Assembly: GCA_020726505.1 (NCBI GenBank)
Contig: JAHLEZ010000044.1
Location: forward strand, 295,636 to 359,635
Source of the DNA: Leptodontidium sp. MPI-SDFR-AT-0119
Lineage: Eukaryota > Ascomycota > Leotiomycetes > Helotiales > Leptodontidiaceae
Direction of reading: 5' to 3'
Length of the DNA stretch: 64,000 nucleotides
The notes under the pieces are model-generated. The model was not told the DNA's origin. It did not search any database and saw only the letters and a list, made by a program, of their open reading frames with translations. Position 1 is the first letter of the stretch; each line of letters opens with the position of its first letter. This document shows positions 33,732-44,672 of the stretch, one piece after another. The position numbers were made by a program, and so were the translations under genes.

Positions 33732-34231
33732 CAGTGTGACAAATGAGTAGAGTAGAGTAGAGTAGTAGACGCTACTCTACTCTACTCTAGTATAAATAAT
33801 CTACTACTCTAACTCTACTCTACTCTACTCTACTACTCTAGAGTAGTACTCAAGTAGTAGTTACGTAACCTTAATCTAGCTGAAATCAGACTAGAAAGCG
33901 AGAGCATTACCTAAAAGTAGCTTAGCTTTAGCTTGTCTTGCGTAAAACCTTCGAGTATGAACACGTACCTAGAGAAAAATATATAAAATAACTTTATAAC
34001 TAAGTAGTTTATAAGTAAAGTATCTTGCTAATCATATTATAATTTAATATTAGTTTAAATCTAAACGTCTTTATTAAACAGGTTTACTACTCTACTACTC
34101 TAGAGTAGTCAAAAATAACTACTCTAATTCTACTCTAGAGTAGTCAAAAAATGGACTACTCTAATTCTACTCTACTCTACTCTACTACTCAAGTAACTAC
34201 TTGAGTATTAGAGTAGAAATTTGTCACACTG
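33732..34231. mobile_element. hAT-type MITE (family A, copy 2), 500 bp
   Basis: Ends CAGTGTGACAAAT in inverted orientation, with a perfect 8-bp target duplication GAAGTGTT at 33724-33731 and 34232-34239. Subterminal arrays of GAGTA/ACTCT pentamers occupy both flanks and the centre is AT-rich. There is no coding capacity. It is the same family as 13817-14600, whose arrays are mainly ATTAG/CTAAT instead. Confidence 0.93.
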
Positions 34232-34239
34232 GAAGTGTT

Positions 34240-34762
34240 CAGCGTCCTATCCTCAGCAGCTGAAGCCAGTGATCGGAATGGTCTGGTCTGACTTGGTCTT
34301 GGTCTGGTCTAGACCGCCAAGACTTGGTCTGGTCTGAGGATATCTCAAGACCATGGTCTGGACCGGTCTCACTGGTCTCAATGGTCTGCTATAAATAGAT
34401 CGAGCTAGAGAGGCGGGTGGCTGAATTTAGACGAATATGGTTAGAATGGTCATTATCAGCATTACTTCTCACGTGCTCACGCGTTATTAATCCGTGCACC
34501 ACTGAGCTGAACGCCAAAGCTGGATGAGAATCGCAACACCATTCAATGAAAAGAGGCAATCATCATACAGTAGGGTGCGACAACCTGTTTATATGTCATT
34601 GCTATGGAGTCTTCAGCCCTAAACTCGCCGCCCCCATTGACTGCAATGTCACCGTCAACGTCTCTTACACCATCTCCTGCCCCCACCCCTTCACCCGCGC
34701 CTACGTCACCTGCCTCAACGCCATCACTTACCCCTACCTCATTTTCTGCCCCAGCTCAGTAT
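34240..34762. other. Unassigned DNA with GGTCT-rich repeat and Pro/Ser-rich frame
   Basis: 34268-34395 is a GGTCTGGTCT-rich tract, the second copy of the dispersed repeat at 31192. A plus-strand frame at 34604-34786 (MESSALNSPPPLTAMSPSTS...) is Pro/Ser/Thr-rich and could be the beginning of a degraded Gag or a chance frame; no domain is visible. Confidence 0.35.
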
Positions 34763-35004
34763 TGTGACGGCTCGTACGAATGCTGACCAGAGTCACGGGA
34801 GTGGCACTAAGTCGCTGCGACGAATGCTCGTAAATTCGAGGATACTAAACTAAAGAGAAAAGAGAGCTCTTGAGTAGGTGCTGTCTAAATACAGCTACCC
34901 TGGTTCAGGGGCTATCTGTCTCACGATCTCTAATATAGTATGGTTCTGCTTACGTATGAATTATCACGTGGCGAATTGATCATAGGATCGGTCAATCCGT
35001 CACA
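34763..35004. repeat. Possible degenerate solo LTR
   Basis: A 242-bp stretch starts TGTGACGG and ends CCGTCACA, an inverted terminal pair like an LTR. No 5-bp duplication is evident, and no partner LTR was found in the window. It may instead be a fragment of another element. Confidence 0.35.
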
Positions 35005-35011
35005 TTACCCC

Positions 35012-35067
35012 GGCATAGCAGTCCTGCGGGCTGCTGGATCCGTGTATGACATAATCAATCAATCAAT
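35012..35067 (+). mobile_element. 56-bp non-LTR retrotransposon 3' end with 14-bp target duplication
   Basis: The sequence ends gtgtatgacataatcaatc and an AATC-repeat tail, like the non-LTR fragment tail at about 18143-18162. It is flanked by perfect copies of CGTCACATTACCCC (34998-35011 and 35068-35081), indicating target-primed reverse transcription with extreme 5' truncation. Confidence 0.8.
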
Positions 35068-35094
35068 CGTCACATTACCCCCCCCGTCCTAGCT

Positions 35095-36022
35095 CGCATG
35101 CTGAGGAAAGGAGGCAACTCCGTCTCCATGATATGGGTCCCATCGCAAGGGAGTTTCGAGCAAGGCAGGAGAGCAAAGGGGGCAGCACGACAGGCCACGG
35201 AGCAGGGCCGAACACCTCAAGGGCAATGTCAACAAGCCAAGTCCACAATCATAAACAATACAATAGCGACAGGAGTAACAAGGACACTGCCAGACGGAGT
35301 AGGAAAGTATTCGAGAGAAATGGACACAGCACTGCCAGGCAAGCACACTCGTACCCTGTACGACGGCCTCAAGCGGAGAGAAGCGAGCGTATTAGCACAA
35401 CTCCGAACGGGAATGGCACGACTTAATAGATACCTCCACCGGATTGGAGCAGCGGAATCAGACTAATGCCAATGCGGCTAAGCAAGGGAAACCGTCAAGT
35501 ATTTCCTCTTCCGATGCGCGAGATGGGATGTATACCGAACACAAATGCTAGCACAGACAGACACAAGAAGAGGCAACCTCTCTTTCTACTTGGGTGGGAA
35601 AGCACCATCTGACCCGGAGACATGGACACTAAATATGGAAGCAGTACGAGCAACGATCAAGTTTGCCATTGCCACAGGACGACTAGACATAGACGTAGAA
35701 CAGACAGCCAACACCCCACAATAGTAAATCCCATCTCATTCTCTCACCCCGACTAACCCCCCAGCACCCTCGTGTCCCCAGCAGGTCTCGCTTCAGTTGC
35801 CGACGATAGGATATTAAACACTTAGAGAAATAATCTTCAAGCTCACTTGCTACTAACTACACACGAGACCTCGTTTAATCAAGGCAATTACTGAAAGTGG
35901 AGACACTAAAAGAGGCATTTCTATACGGGCTTTAGGAGGTCATGGAAACACTGAACGAAGTGGATTATGTAATATAGACTAGGGCCCTTTAGGTTTAGAA
36001 CCGGGCGAATAAACTTCATCAT
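35095..36022 (+). mobile_element. Non-LTR (Tad-like) retrotransposon 3' end
   Basis: Frames at 35098-35466 and continuing to about 35722 encode the end of ORF2. The sequence includes MDTALPGKHTRTLYDGLKRR, LRTGMARLNRYLHRIGAAES, a C-x-C zinc-knuckle remnant (CQCG, with TAG stops replacing Gln on either side), FLFRCARWD, and TDTRRGNLSFYLGGKAPSDP to a stop at about 35722. This is the post-RNase H tail of fungal Tad-like elements. The 3' UTR ends in ATAAACTTCATCATCATC at about 36006-36026, directly abutting the next element. RT and endonuclease are missing. Confidence 0.75.
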
Positions 36023-36113
36023 CATCAACGTTAAGCATCAACCCTCATACTGACTGAATTACCTACTGTCTCTCACACCGGGTACCTCACTCCCTCCTCC
36101 TCCCCCAGCAGCC

Positions 36114-37595
36114 ATGCCGCCTAGGCCCCCCGCTCCCGTTCCCGCGGGGGGGCCCGCGTCAACGACGCGCCAAAAACCCCTCTCGGAGTCCCTACTTACT
36201 ATAACTACAGCCGCCTCCACCAGGGCAGAGGAAGCCACTCTACTTTTTAGTAATATAGCTAGTATACTTAACAAGTAACTCCAAGGAGAAACCGTAAAGG
36301 CCCTTTCCCCTTACTTACGCAAAAGCTTCTACGCGTTCTGCCAAGACATCTCAACCGTGGCGCAACGACACTTTGACAACCACGTCCGTGGCTCCCCTCG
36401 ACCTCCCTTACTATATATGTGCCTACCTAATCCTAACACTACCTCATTCACCCTACCTTCTACCACAGGGTCACTAACTCCTTCTACTGAGGAGGCCACT
36501 ACACTCGAGTCCGTAGTAGTACCCCAAGCTACTAGAGTCCAAGGACTAGCCCAAAAGCACACCCCATTATATACAAACGCCATGGCTAGACTGCCCCCAA
36601 TACCAGCTCCCCAAGTAAGCCATCAGCTAAAGAAGAAGGCTCTACCTAAGACCCCTCCCCTCGACAACCGCCTATTTGTCCGGCTCCCCGAGAACTATGT
36701 CTTAAGGGCTGTGTCGACCTATAGCATCTAGAACGACCTCAATAAAGCCCTAGAAAAGAAGCTCGTCAAGGAGATCTAAGCCACTAGGACCAGCTTTGCC
36801 CTCTGCCCTCTCTCTCTCGAGTCACAAGACTCGCTCGAAGCACTAATCCCCCAAATTACCGCCCTCTTCTCCGAAAAAGGGCCTTGCGTTATTAAGAAAG
36901 CCAGCAACTTAGTTAGCTACCGAATCTCCTCAATTCCTAGATCCTTCTATAGCTTCTAGGATAACTAAATAACTCAAATCCGAGTCACCCCAGAAAACCT
37001 CTCGTCTGCCCTTATAGAAGAGCTCGGCTTTACTCTAGTACAAGCCGCAGAGACCCGGCACAGTACCGAGACACCCTATACATTCTCGTCCTCCTGAATC
37101 GCTAGATTCCCTAGTAATATCACCACCCTCCCCCGGACTCTCCTTCTCTTTAGAGCCCGTGCCTCAGTTAAACTACTGCCAAAGAGGGTAGCAGTTATAC
37201 AGTGCAGCCGCTACTTAATGTAGCACAACGAGAGGACCTGCGCCAGGCTAGCCCGCTGCCGCCTCTGCGGATCCACTACTCACACAGAAAAGGAGCACAC
37301 CCCATGTTCTACCATAACACACCTATGTCCTCCCCGTTGCTTCCACTGTCACGGGCCTCACCCCGCTGACTCGCTCGAGTGCCTCCTCAGGCCAAAGCCG
37401 AACCAAGTCGCTCTTACTAAACAGTAGAAGGCCCAAATCCGACAATCCTGTTCCGCCGCCTCCCTAAGGATTAAAACAGCTAGCTGCCCCCCCTCCGCCT
37501 CTAAGCCATCCTCGATCCAACAAGACGCCCCCCTCGCCATGGAAATAGAGACCCCCACAGCCCCGCTACGGCCTAGCACACCCCCCGCTAGCTAA
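36114..37595 (+). pseudogene. LINE copy 1 ORF1 (Gag-like, CCHC), multiply stopped
   Basis: RNA-binding ORF1 protein of the LINE. A Pro-rich start is followed by KALSPYLRKSFYAFCQDIST and PLDNRLFVRLPENYVLRAVS. The Cys-rich tail has two C-x2-C arrays (CRLCG and CFHCHG). It contains TAG codons at about 36275, 36729 and 36777, among others. The corresponding ORF in copy 2 (41965 onward) carries additional stops, so both have decayed independently after duplication. Confidence 0.75.
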
Positions 37596-37689
37596 GTCCT
37601 TACACTCCCTCCTATTACAAGCTAAGGCTCGCGATACTCCTTACCCTCCCCTTCCGAGCAACTTATGCCCGGGAAGCGCCTTTTCACAA

Positions 37690-40600
37690 GCTCTACGCTC
37701 AATGAGTAGAGGAGGCCTCTCTACGCTACTCTCAATCCTTTTAATTAATGTAAGAAAGTGCTCTAGTTCTCACGAGCTAGCTCTCTCCACGGCATTTGAT
37801 TCTTCCATCGATATTCTTCTAGTATAAGAACCGAGAATCTTCTCTGAGCTTAATAGGCGCATTACAAAGAAGCACCCTTCCTTCGAATGCTTCTCTCCGG
37901 TAGATACCTTCGAAAATACTCCCCGTGTCATGACATATGTGCGGAGAGGAGTAGGCCTACGTGTAACACAAAAACGCCTACTCCCACAAAAAGACGAAGC
38001 AGCTAACGACCTACTCTTCTTAGCAATTCAGACGTCTACAAACTAACCACTCATAGTCATAAACGTCTACAACGCACCCTCAGGGAGCCCATATAAAGGG
38101 AATAGCGCCGTCACTAGCCTTATGTCTCTCCCTCCTTCCTCTTTCCCTTCGGCTACTTTTATAGCCGGTGACTTTAACTTATATTACTAGCTCTAGTAAC
38201 CTTCTTACTATAGTACGACCAACCCCCTTGTAGACCCCTTTGTCTCGTGGATAGAGACACAGGATCTATCTTATATCTCGCAAGTCGATAAGCCTACTTA
38301 AAAATCGGGCAACGTACTAGACCTTGCGTTTACTTCGTCCGCCCTCCGCCGCCTAGGAGCTAACACAAGAGTTAAACGAAAGCTTCAAATCGCTTCGGAT
38401 CACCTCCCCTTATTAACGGATATCTAGTAGAATAATAGAACACAGGAACGGCCTACGCACTTACGTTATGCCACGCTAGAAGAGGAAGCTTTTACTTCCC
38501 TTTTAAAATACAACCTTGAGAGCATCTTACCTCCCCTAACCCTTCTTACAACTAACTCGCTTGACGAATATACCTCGAACATCGTTGAAGCAACTTAGAA
38601 AGCCTATTAAGGCTCTATTAGGCGTGCGCTACTACACAATATAGGACAGCCGTGGTAGAACGAAGCTTGCGCCCTTGCAGTACAAGATTTCCGGGCTGCA
38701 AGAAGAGGGTAATATAGTTTCGCAATAGACGAAGCAAAGAAAGCGCTGCGTAGGGCAACCCGGCAAGCAAAGGAGTCCTTTTACTAGAAGAAGCTCAACG
38801 AGGCAGCTACAAGCAAAGACGTCTTCGAGATTGCAAAGTGGCATAAGTCAATAGGTTCTTTTCGATCCCCTCCCTTAAGAGACCCTCTACGCCCTCAAGA
38901 CCCCCCTGCCACTACGTTAGAAGCCAAAAGAGACGTCCTTGCGCGAAACTTACTACGTAATACTGTAGAAGTTAGTGACATCCCCCTTATAGCCTTCGCT
39001 ACCCCCAAAGCCTCCCTTCCCTTCCCCGATATCACAGAACAGGAGGTAGAGAAGTTAATACTCGGAGTAGGTAATATAACGCCTGGCAAAGACGAAATCC
39101 CTACGCCAGTTCTACGCTTAAGGTGGCCTCTATTAAAGAAGCACGTCTTTAAGCTCTTCTAAGCTTGTATTCAAATTGGCTATTACCCCTCTTGCTTCCG
39201 AACCGCTATCCTCGCCATCCTTAGTAAGCCAAATAAAGCGGACTAATCCTCCCCCTAGTCATATAGACCTATCGCCCTTCTTTCCGTGCTTGGGAAAGGC
39301 CTAGAGAGACTCGTGGCTAAAAGAATGTCATGGGTCGCAATTAAATATAACGTTTTAGCCCCACAATAGTTTAGTGCTCTCCCTTTGCGGTCCTCAGTTG
39401 ACCTTATAACGTGCCTCACCCACGATATCGAAACGGCTTTAAACCAGGGCCGTACAGCTTCTGTCCTTACACTCGACGTCAAGGGGGCATTCGATGCGGT
39501 CCTACTAGGCAGGCTCGTAAGACGACTACGGGAACAAGGGTGGCCCAGCCACTTGTGCGAGTGGGTGGCCTCCTTTGTTATAAACCGCAAAGTCTATATC
39601 CGGCTCGATGGCGAGATTAGAGATACAAGAGTAATAGAGTGCGGGCTGCCTCAGGGTTCCCCGGTCTTACTTATTCTTTTTATACTTTATATCTCCCCTC
39701 TCTTTTTCCTTGACTAGCTTTAGGATAGATTTAGTTATATAGACGATATTACTTCCTGTAAAATCTCTCCCTCCTTCCAAGAGAACTCCCTTGCCTTATC
39801 GGCTACACTTGCTCAAGCTTTAGAGTAAGGACGTTTAGAAGGGATTACCTTTGATCCTGAGAAGTTAGAGCTTCTACACTTCTCTCGAAAACGCGTAGAC
39901 AAGAACAACTCCCCCTTAATAGAAGTCGGATCCTTTACAGTATCCGAAAGCACAGAGCGCCCTTACCTTAAGTGGCTCAGAGTCCTCTTTAATAAGAAGC
40001 TGACCTTCAAGTACTATGCCCTTACACAAGTATCTAAGGCTCTCAAAACAGTTAGAGCTCTCTCCTCTCTCGGCAACACACTTCGAGGCGTATCTCCTAT
40101 ACTTACACGACAAGCTATAGAAGCGTGTGTGCTCTCTATTGCTTACTTTACAGCGAAGACGTGGTGGCCAGGCCGTAAGAGGTAAACACGCAACGGCTAC
40201 ACCTCAAACGGAGTCGACAATCTAACTATGAAGTTTGAAAAAGTAACGTTAACCTTAGCCAGATCTATTCTTCCTGTGTTTTCTATAACCCCCTCCTTAG
40301 TATTATACCGAGAATCAGGACTCTCGCCTCCCGAACTCAAACTTAATGAAATAGCACTACGTGTTACAGTCCAAATCCGACGGCTCGACCCTTAATACCC
40401 CCTCCGAACACGTGCATATGCCATTCGAGGACCCCTTATACCGACGACACGAAGAAGCCAAGCCCCAACCCGTTTCGCGAGAAGGTTTCTTTCCCTACTT
40501 CCCTTAGAATAGCTCAATATACTTGTACTACCCCCTTAGTTTATAGCAGAAAGCCGGAAAGAAGCAGAGAAAAGGATAAGAGCTCTGGTCCCTACCCTTA

Positions 40601-41490
40601 CTAAAGAACAACGCGCCTCTGTATTTACGCACTTTATCTATCAAATCCCGACAAATAATATAATAATATATATAGACAGTTCAAAGCTTCAAAATGGCAA
40701 TACAGGAGTAAGCTATACTATTTCACAGTTTAGAGTCACGTATAAAGAGTCTTACTCTCTCGGCCCTAGTGCTGAAATCTTCGATGCAGAAGCCATTGCC
40801 GCGTTACTTAGTACAAGAGCGGCCCTCTTACACCCCTTAAACCGACTTATAAAAGACGTCTGGGTCTGCCTCGACAACCTCGAAGTTGCGCTACGCCTTC
40901 TCTCTCCTTTACCGTCTACCTCACAGTCTGTTTTCACTTCCTTTATAGAGGCAAGAGAGGCTTAGAAGAGAAGAGGCCATGTTTCATTAGCCGGAGACAT
41001 ATATATCCGCTGGGTGTTAAGTCACGTGGATGTTTATGGAAACGAGCTAATAGACATAGAGGCCCGTAAAGGCTCCTCTTAGCTCCCTAGCTCCTCCCTC
41101 CCTCTCTCCTTTACTTCCTTAAAGAGATAGCAAGCCCTATAAGCTACAAACGCACGTGCGGAGTGGTAGGTAACTGCAGTACACAAGAATTACCGACTTC
41201 TATTAATCAACATAGCCCCCGTTCCCCCGAAGGAGCTACGGCTCCCCAGGAAGGAACTAGGCCGGATCCTAGCAGCCAGATCGAACCACGGCGACTTTAA
41301 GGACTACTATGAGAGGTTTAACTATATAGAGGCCGAACTGTATTACTCTTACGGCTCTCTAAAGTCACAATTCCACTTCTTCTTTTGCAGAATTACTCGG
41401 AGGCGCGCTAGCCGCCCTCAAGGGCCTCCTTATACCCTGATACTACAGCTCCTCGGCACTAGCGAAGGTATCTCTTTACTAATAGAGTAA
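37690..41490 (+). pseudogene. LINE copy 1 ORF2 (endonuclease, RT, RNase H), multiply stopped
   Basis: Domains in order: APE endonuclease (about 37740-38430); a linker; reverse transcriptase (about 39180-40000) with motifs AILSKPNKAD, SYRPIALLSVLGK, LDVKGAFDAVLL, LPQGSP and YIDDI; RNase H (about 40660-41090) with YIDSSK and EAIAALLSTRAALLH; and a C-terminal HGDFKDYYERFNYIEAELYY motif. All are in one frame except for stops. The longest uninterrupted stretch, 39385-39717, covers the RT core. Non-functional as read. Confidence 0.85.
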
Positions 41491-43512
41491 TAGCGTAGAA
41501 ACCGCTTTTATAAGGACACTTGTCTTTACTAAAAGCTAATATACTAATAACTTCTCTTTATATATTATTCACAAGATTATTTCCTTTGTCTAAGAATCTA
41601 ATATAGTTGTGGGCGCCACGGGGAGTAGGAGGGCTAGAGTATAGAGGAGGGCTCTGTGTCTAATTCCGGTTTAAACACTTGCCCTTCTAATACTTGCTGT
41701 TAAGGAAGAACGCAAAGTATTTATGTATATTTAAGGCTTTTAGCCTCCGGTTTCTAGGAGTTTACTCCTAGCGTCCTATCTTCGAATTCGGAGTAGGTCA
41801 CGTGCTACGCACGGACCTTAGTCAGACGTTAAATAGAATCAATCAATCAATTAATCATTAACGTCAAGCATCTGCACTATCATTATCATCAACCCTTATA
41901 CTGACTGAATTACCTACTGTCTCTCACACTAGGTACCTCACTCCCTCCTCCTCCCCCAGCAGCTATGCCGCCTAGGCCCCCCGCTCCCGTTCCCGCGGGG
42001 GGGCCCGCGTCAACGACGCGCCAAAAACCCCTCTCGGAGTCCCTACTTACTGTAACTACAGCCGCCTCTACTAAGGCAGAGGAAGCCACTTTACTTTTTA
42101 GTAATATAGCTAATATATTTAACGAGCAACTCCAAGGAGAAACCGTAAAGGCCCTTTCCCTTTACTTACGTAAAAGCTTCTACGCGTTCTACTAAGACAT
42201 CTCAACCGTGGCGTAACGACACTTTAACAACCACGTCCGTGGCTCCCCTCGACTTCCCTTACTATATATGTGCCTACTTAATCTTAACACTGCCTCATTT
42301 ACCTTACCTTCTACTATAGGGTCGCTAACTCCTTCTATTAAGGAGGCCACTACACTCGAGTCCGTAATAGTACCCTAAGCTACTAGAGTCTAAGGACTAG
42401 CCTAAAAGCACACCCCATTATATGCAAACGCCATGGCTAGACTGCCCCTAATACTAGCTCCCCAAGCAAGCCATCAGCTAAAGAAGAAGGCTCTACCTAA
42501 GACCCCTCCCCTCGACAACCGCCTATTTGTCCGGCTCCCCGAGAACTATGTCTTAAGGGCTGTGTCGACTTATAATATCTAGAACGACCTTAATAAAGCC
42601 CTAGAAAAGAAGCTCGTTAAGGAGATCTAAGCCACTAGGACCGGCTTTGCCCTCTGCCCTCTCTCTCCCGAGTCACAAGACTCGCTCGAAGTACTAATCC
42701 CCCAAATTACCGCCCTCTTCTTCGAAAAAGGGCCTTACGTTATTAAGAAAGCTAGCAACTTAGTTAACTACTAAATCTCCTCAATTCCTAGATCCTTTTA
42801 TAGCTTCTAAGATAACCAAATAACTCAAATCCGAGTTACCCTAGAAAACCTCTCGTCTACCCTTATAAAAGAGCTCGGCTTTACTCTAGTACAAGCCGCA
42901 GAGACCCGGCACAACACTAAGACACCCTATATATTCTCGTCCTCCTAGATCGCTAGATTCCTTAGTAATATTACTACTCTCCCCCGGACTCTCCTTCTCT
43001 TTAGAGCCCGTGCCTTAGTTAAACTACTGCCAAAGAGGGTGGCAGTTATATAGTATAGCCGCTACTTAATGTGGCACAATAAGAGGACCTACGCTAGGCT
43101 AGCCCGCTGCCGCCTCTACAGATCTACTACTTATATAGAAAAGGAGTACACCTTATACTCTATTATAACACACTTATATCCTCCCTGTTACTTCCACTGT
43201 CACGGGCCTCACCCCGCTGACTCGCTCGAGTGCCTCCTCAGGCCAAAGCCGAATTAAGTCACTCTTACTAAATAGCAGAAGGCCCAAATCCGACAATCTT
43301 ATTCCGCCGCCTCCCTAAGGATTAAAATAACTAGCTGCCCCCCCTCCGCCTCTAAGCTATCCTCGATCTAACAAGACGCCCCCCTCGCCATAGAAATAGA
43401 GACCCCCACAGCCCTGCTACGGCTTAGTACACCCCCTACTAGCTAAGTCCTTACACTCCCTCCTACTACAAGCTAAGGCTCGTGATACTCCTTACCCTCC
43501 CCTTCCGAGTAA

Positions 43513-43792
43513 TGTGGTGGGGACAGCCCCTGATTTCTTTTGTCACATGACTGCGCTGGTCCTTCGCACATATAAGGAGCCAACACTTGACTACAGAACG
43601 TCAAGAACGCAACACCAGATATATTCTATTTATTAGAACCTTTTCCCTCCCCTCCTTTGCCGATTCGTACTCTCTAGATATGTGATATCTTTAGATTTGA
43701 TTGATCTGTTATTTACAGAGCCTAGAATCTCCTCCGGTGGCTCGCTACATGCTACCCTCTTGTTGTGTGGATTGGGGTTCGTCCCTCCCACA
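43513..43792 (+). repeat. 5' LTR of the gypsy element
   Basis: 280 bp, from TGTGGTGGGG to CCCTCCCACA; I find no difference from the 3' LTR on reading. It contains CACATATAAGG (about 43566-43576), a plausible TATA box for the genomic transcript. The terminal TG...CA dinucleotides sit within the inverted pair TGTGG/CCACA. Confidence 0.95.
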
Positions 43793-44672
43793 TATTTTTG
43801 GTGACCGACGCAGGGAGTGAGTTACTACTGGAGGAGGAACTAGGTAAGTATAACAGTGAGGCCCCTGTGTGCTAACTCATACAGGGAGAGTCAGGAAAAA
43901 CGACAATTGTCTGAACTGAGGGAGCTATTCAGTTAGTTATCTCTCAGCCCTCAAGGCAAAACGACGAACATAGAGAATGCGGACCTTTGACCTAGGGAGA
44001 ACGAAGACTACTGAGGAACCAGGGAAAGCTACAAAGTGGGAGCACCTGCAGTACTGGAAAATCTGTCTCCCTCAGGCCACTGTTCTGATTCCATCGTTCC
44101 GAGACACAGTGCCTAGCCACTTCGCACTAGTTTCCATTCTCAGCGAAGGTTCCAGTGTTTCTAGACGTAACTAGCATTCTTTGAACGCTAGGAAAAGTCG
44201 AGACTCCACAACGGAACTGAAATTGACATATTGGAGGCTTAAGCGGAGTACTGGCGAGCCTGTATTTCGGAGTGTTCGGCGAGACATAGAACTTCCAGGC
44301 TGGTCTGAAGCCTGGGTGGCTTACGCCGAGTGTTGATCTCCTTACTTTGTTTTCCTGTTGTATTTGCTTTTGTTGTTTTTGTAATTTCCGTGTACGAGCC
44401 CCAAGCTTCAGGGCGTGTTTGTTTTGGTTTAGTGGTTATTAGCGTTCGCCAGGGGCTGACTAGGGAGCACGGCCCTGAACCTTCGCTAGGAGTTATTGAC
44501 ATTCATCTCGCTTCAGGGTAAGCGAGAGCCTGTATACTTTCTGTTTTAGGGGAGGGGGTTTCCTTTACATTTCTTTGGCGATCGATGCACCGCATTCTCA
44601 GTTACTTTCCTGTATTTCCAATCGACGACACTATCAACTTACCTCACTACGACCTTCCTACGACAACGCACG
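43793..44672 (+). other. Gypsy 5' untranslated leader with putative primer-binding site
   Basis: 880 bp between the LTR and the gag ATG. The primer-binding site probably starts at TGGTGACCGACGCAGGG (about 43799); I cannot assign the tRNA. A CAGGGTAAGCGAGAG sequence at about 44515-44529 resembles a splice donor, so a spliced mRNA is possible. No protein-coding frame is convincing. Confidence 0.6.

Larger units (their letters stand above)
36023..41856 (+). mobile_element. LINE (non-LTR, RNase H-containing) copy 1, RIP-damaged
   Basis: About 5.8 kb and complete from 5' leader to AATC tail, but full of stops. ORF1 starts MPPRPPAPVPAGGPASTTRQ (ATG at 36114) and includes a Cys/His array (CRLCGSTTHTEKEH...CFHCHGPHPADSLEC, about 37250-37380). 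ORF2 begins near 37700 with an APE-type endonuclease (IDILLVQEPRIFSEL, AGDFNL, ASDHLPLL). Reverse transcriptase follows (SYRPIALLSVLGKGLERLVA, LTLDVKGAFDAVLLGRLV, CGLPQGSPV, YIDDI), then RNase H (YIDSSKL, SAEIFDAEAIAALL). Nearly all stops are TAG or TAA at Gln/Trp positions, as in AGDFNLYY*L**PSYY. The copy is dead. Confidence 0.88.

Noticed and set aside
39385..39717. Independent small reverse-transcriptase gene
   Set aside because: It is the longest stop-free stretch of LINE copy 1 ORF2, not a separate gene.
43793..43820. Assignment of a specific primer tRNA
   Set aside because: TGGTGACCGACGC looks like a primer-binding site, but I cannot match it to a tRNA without a search.
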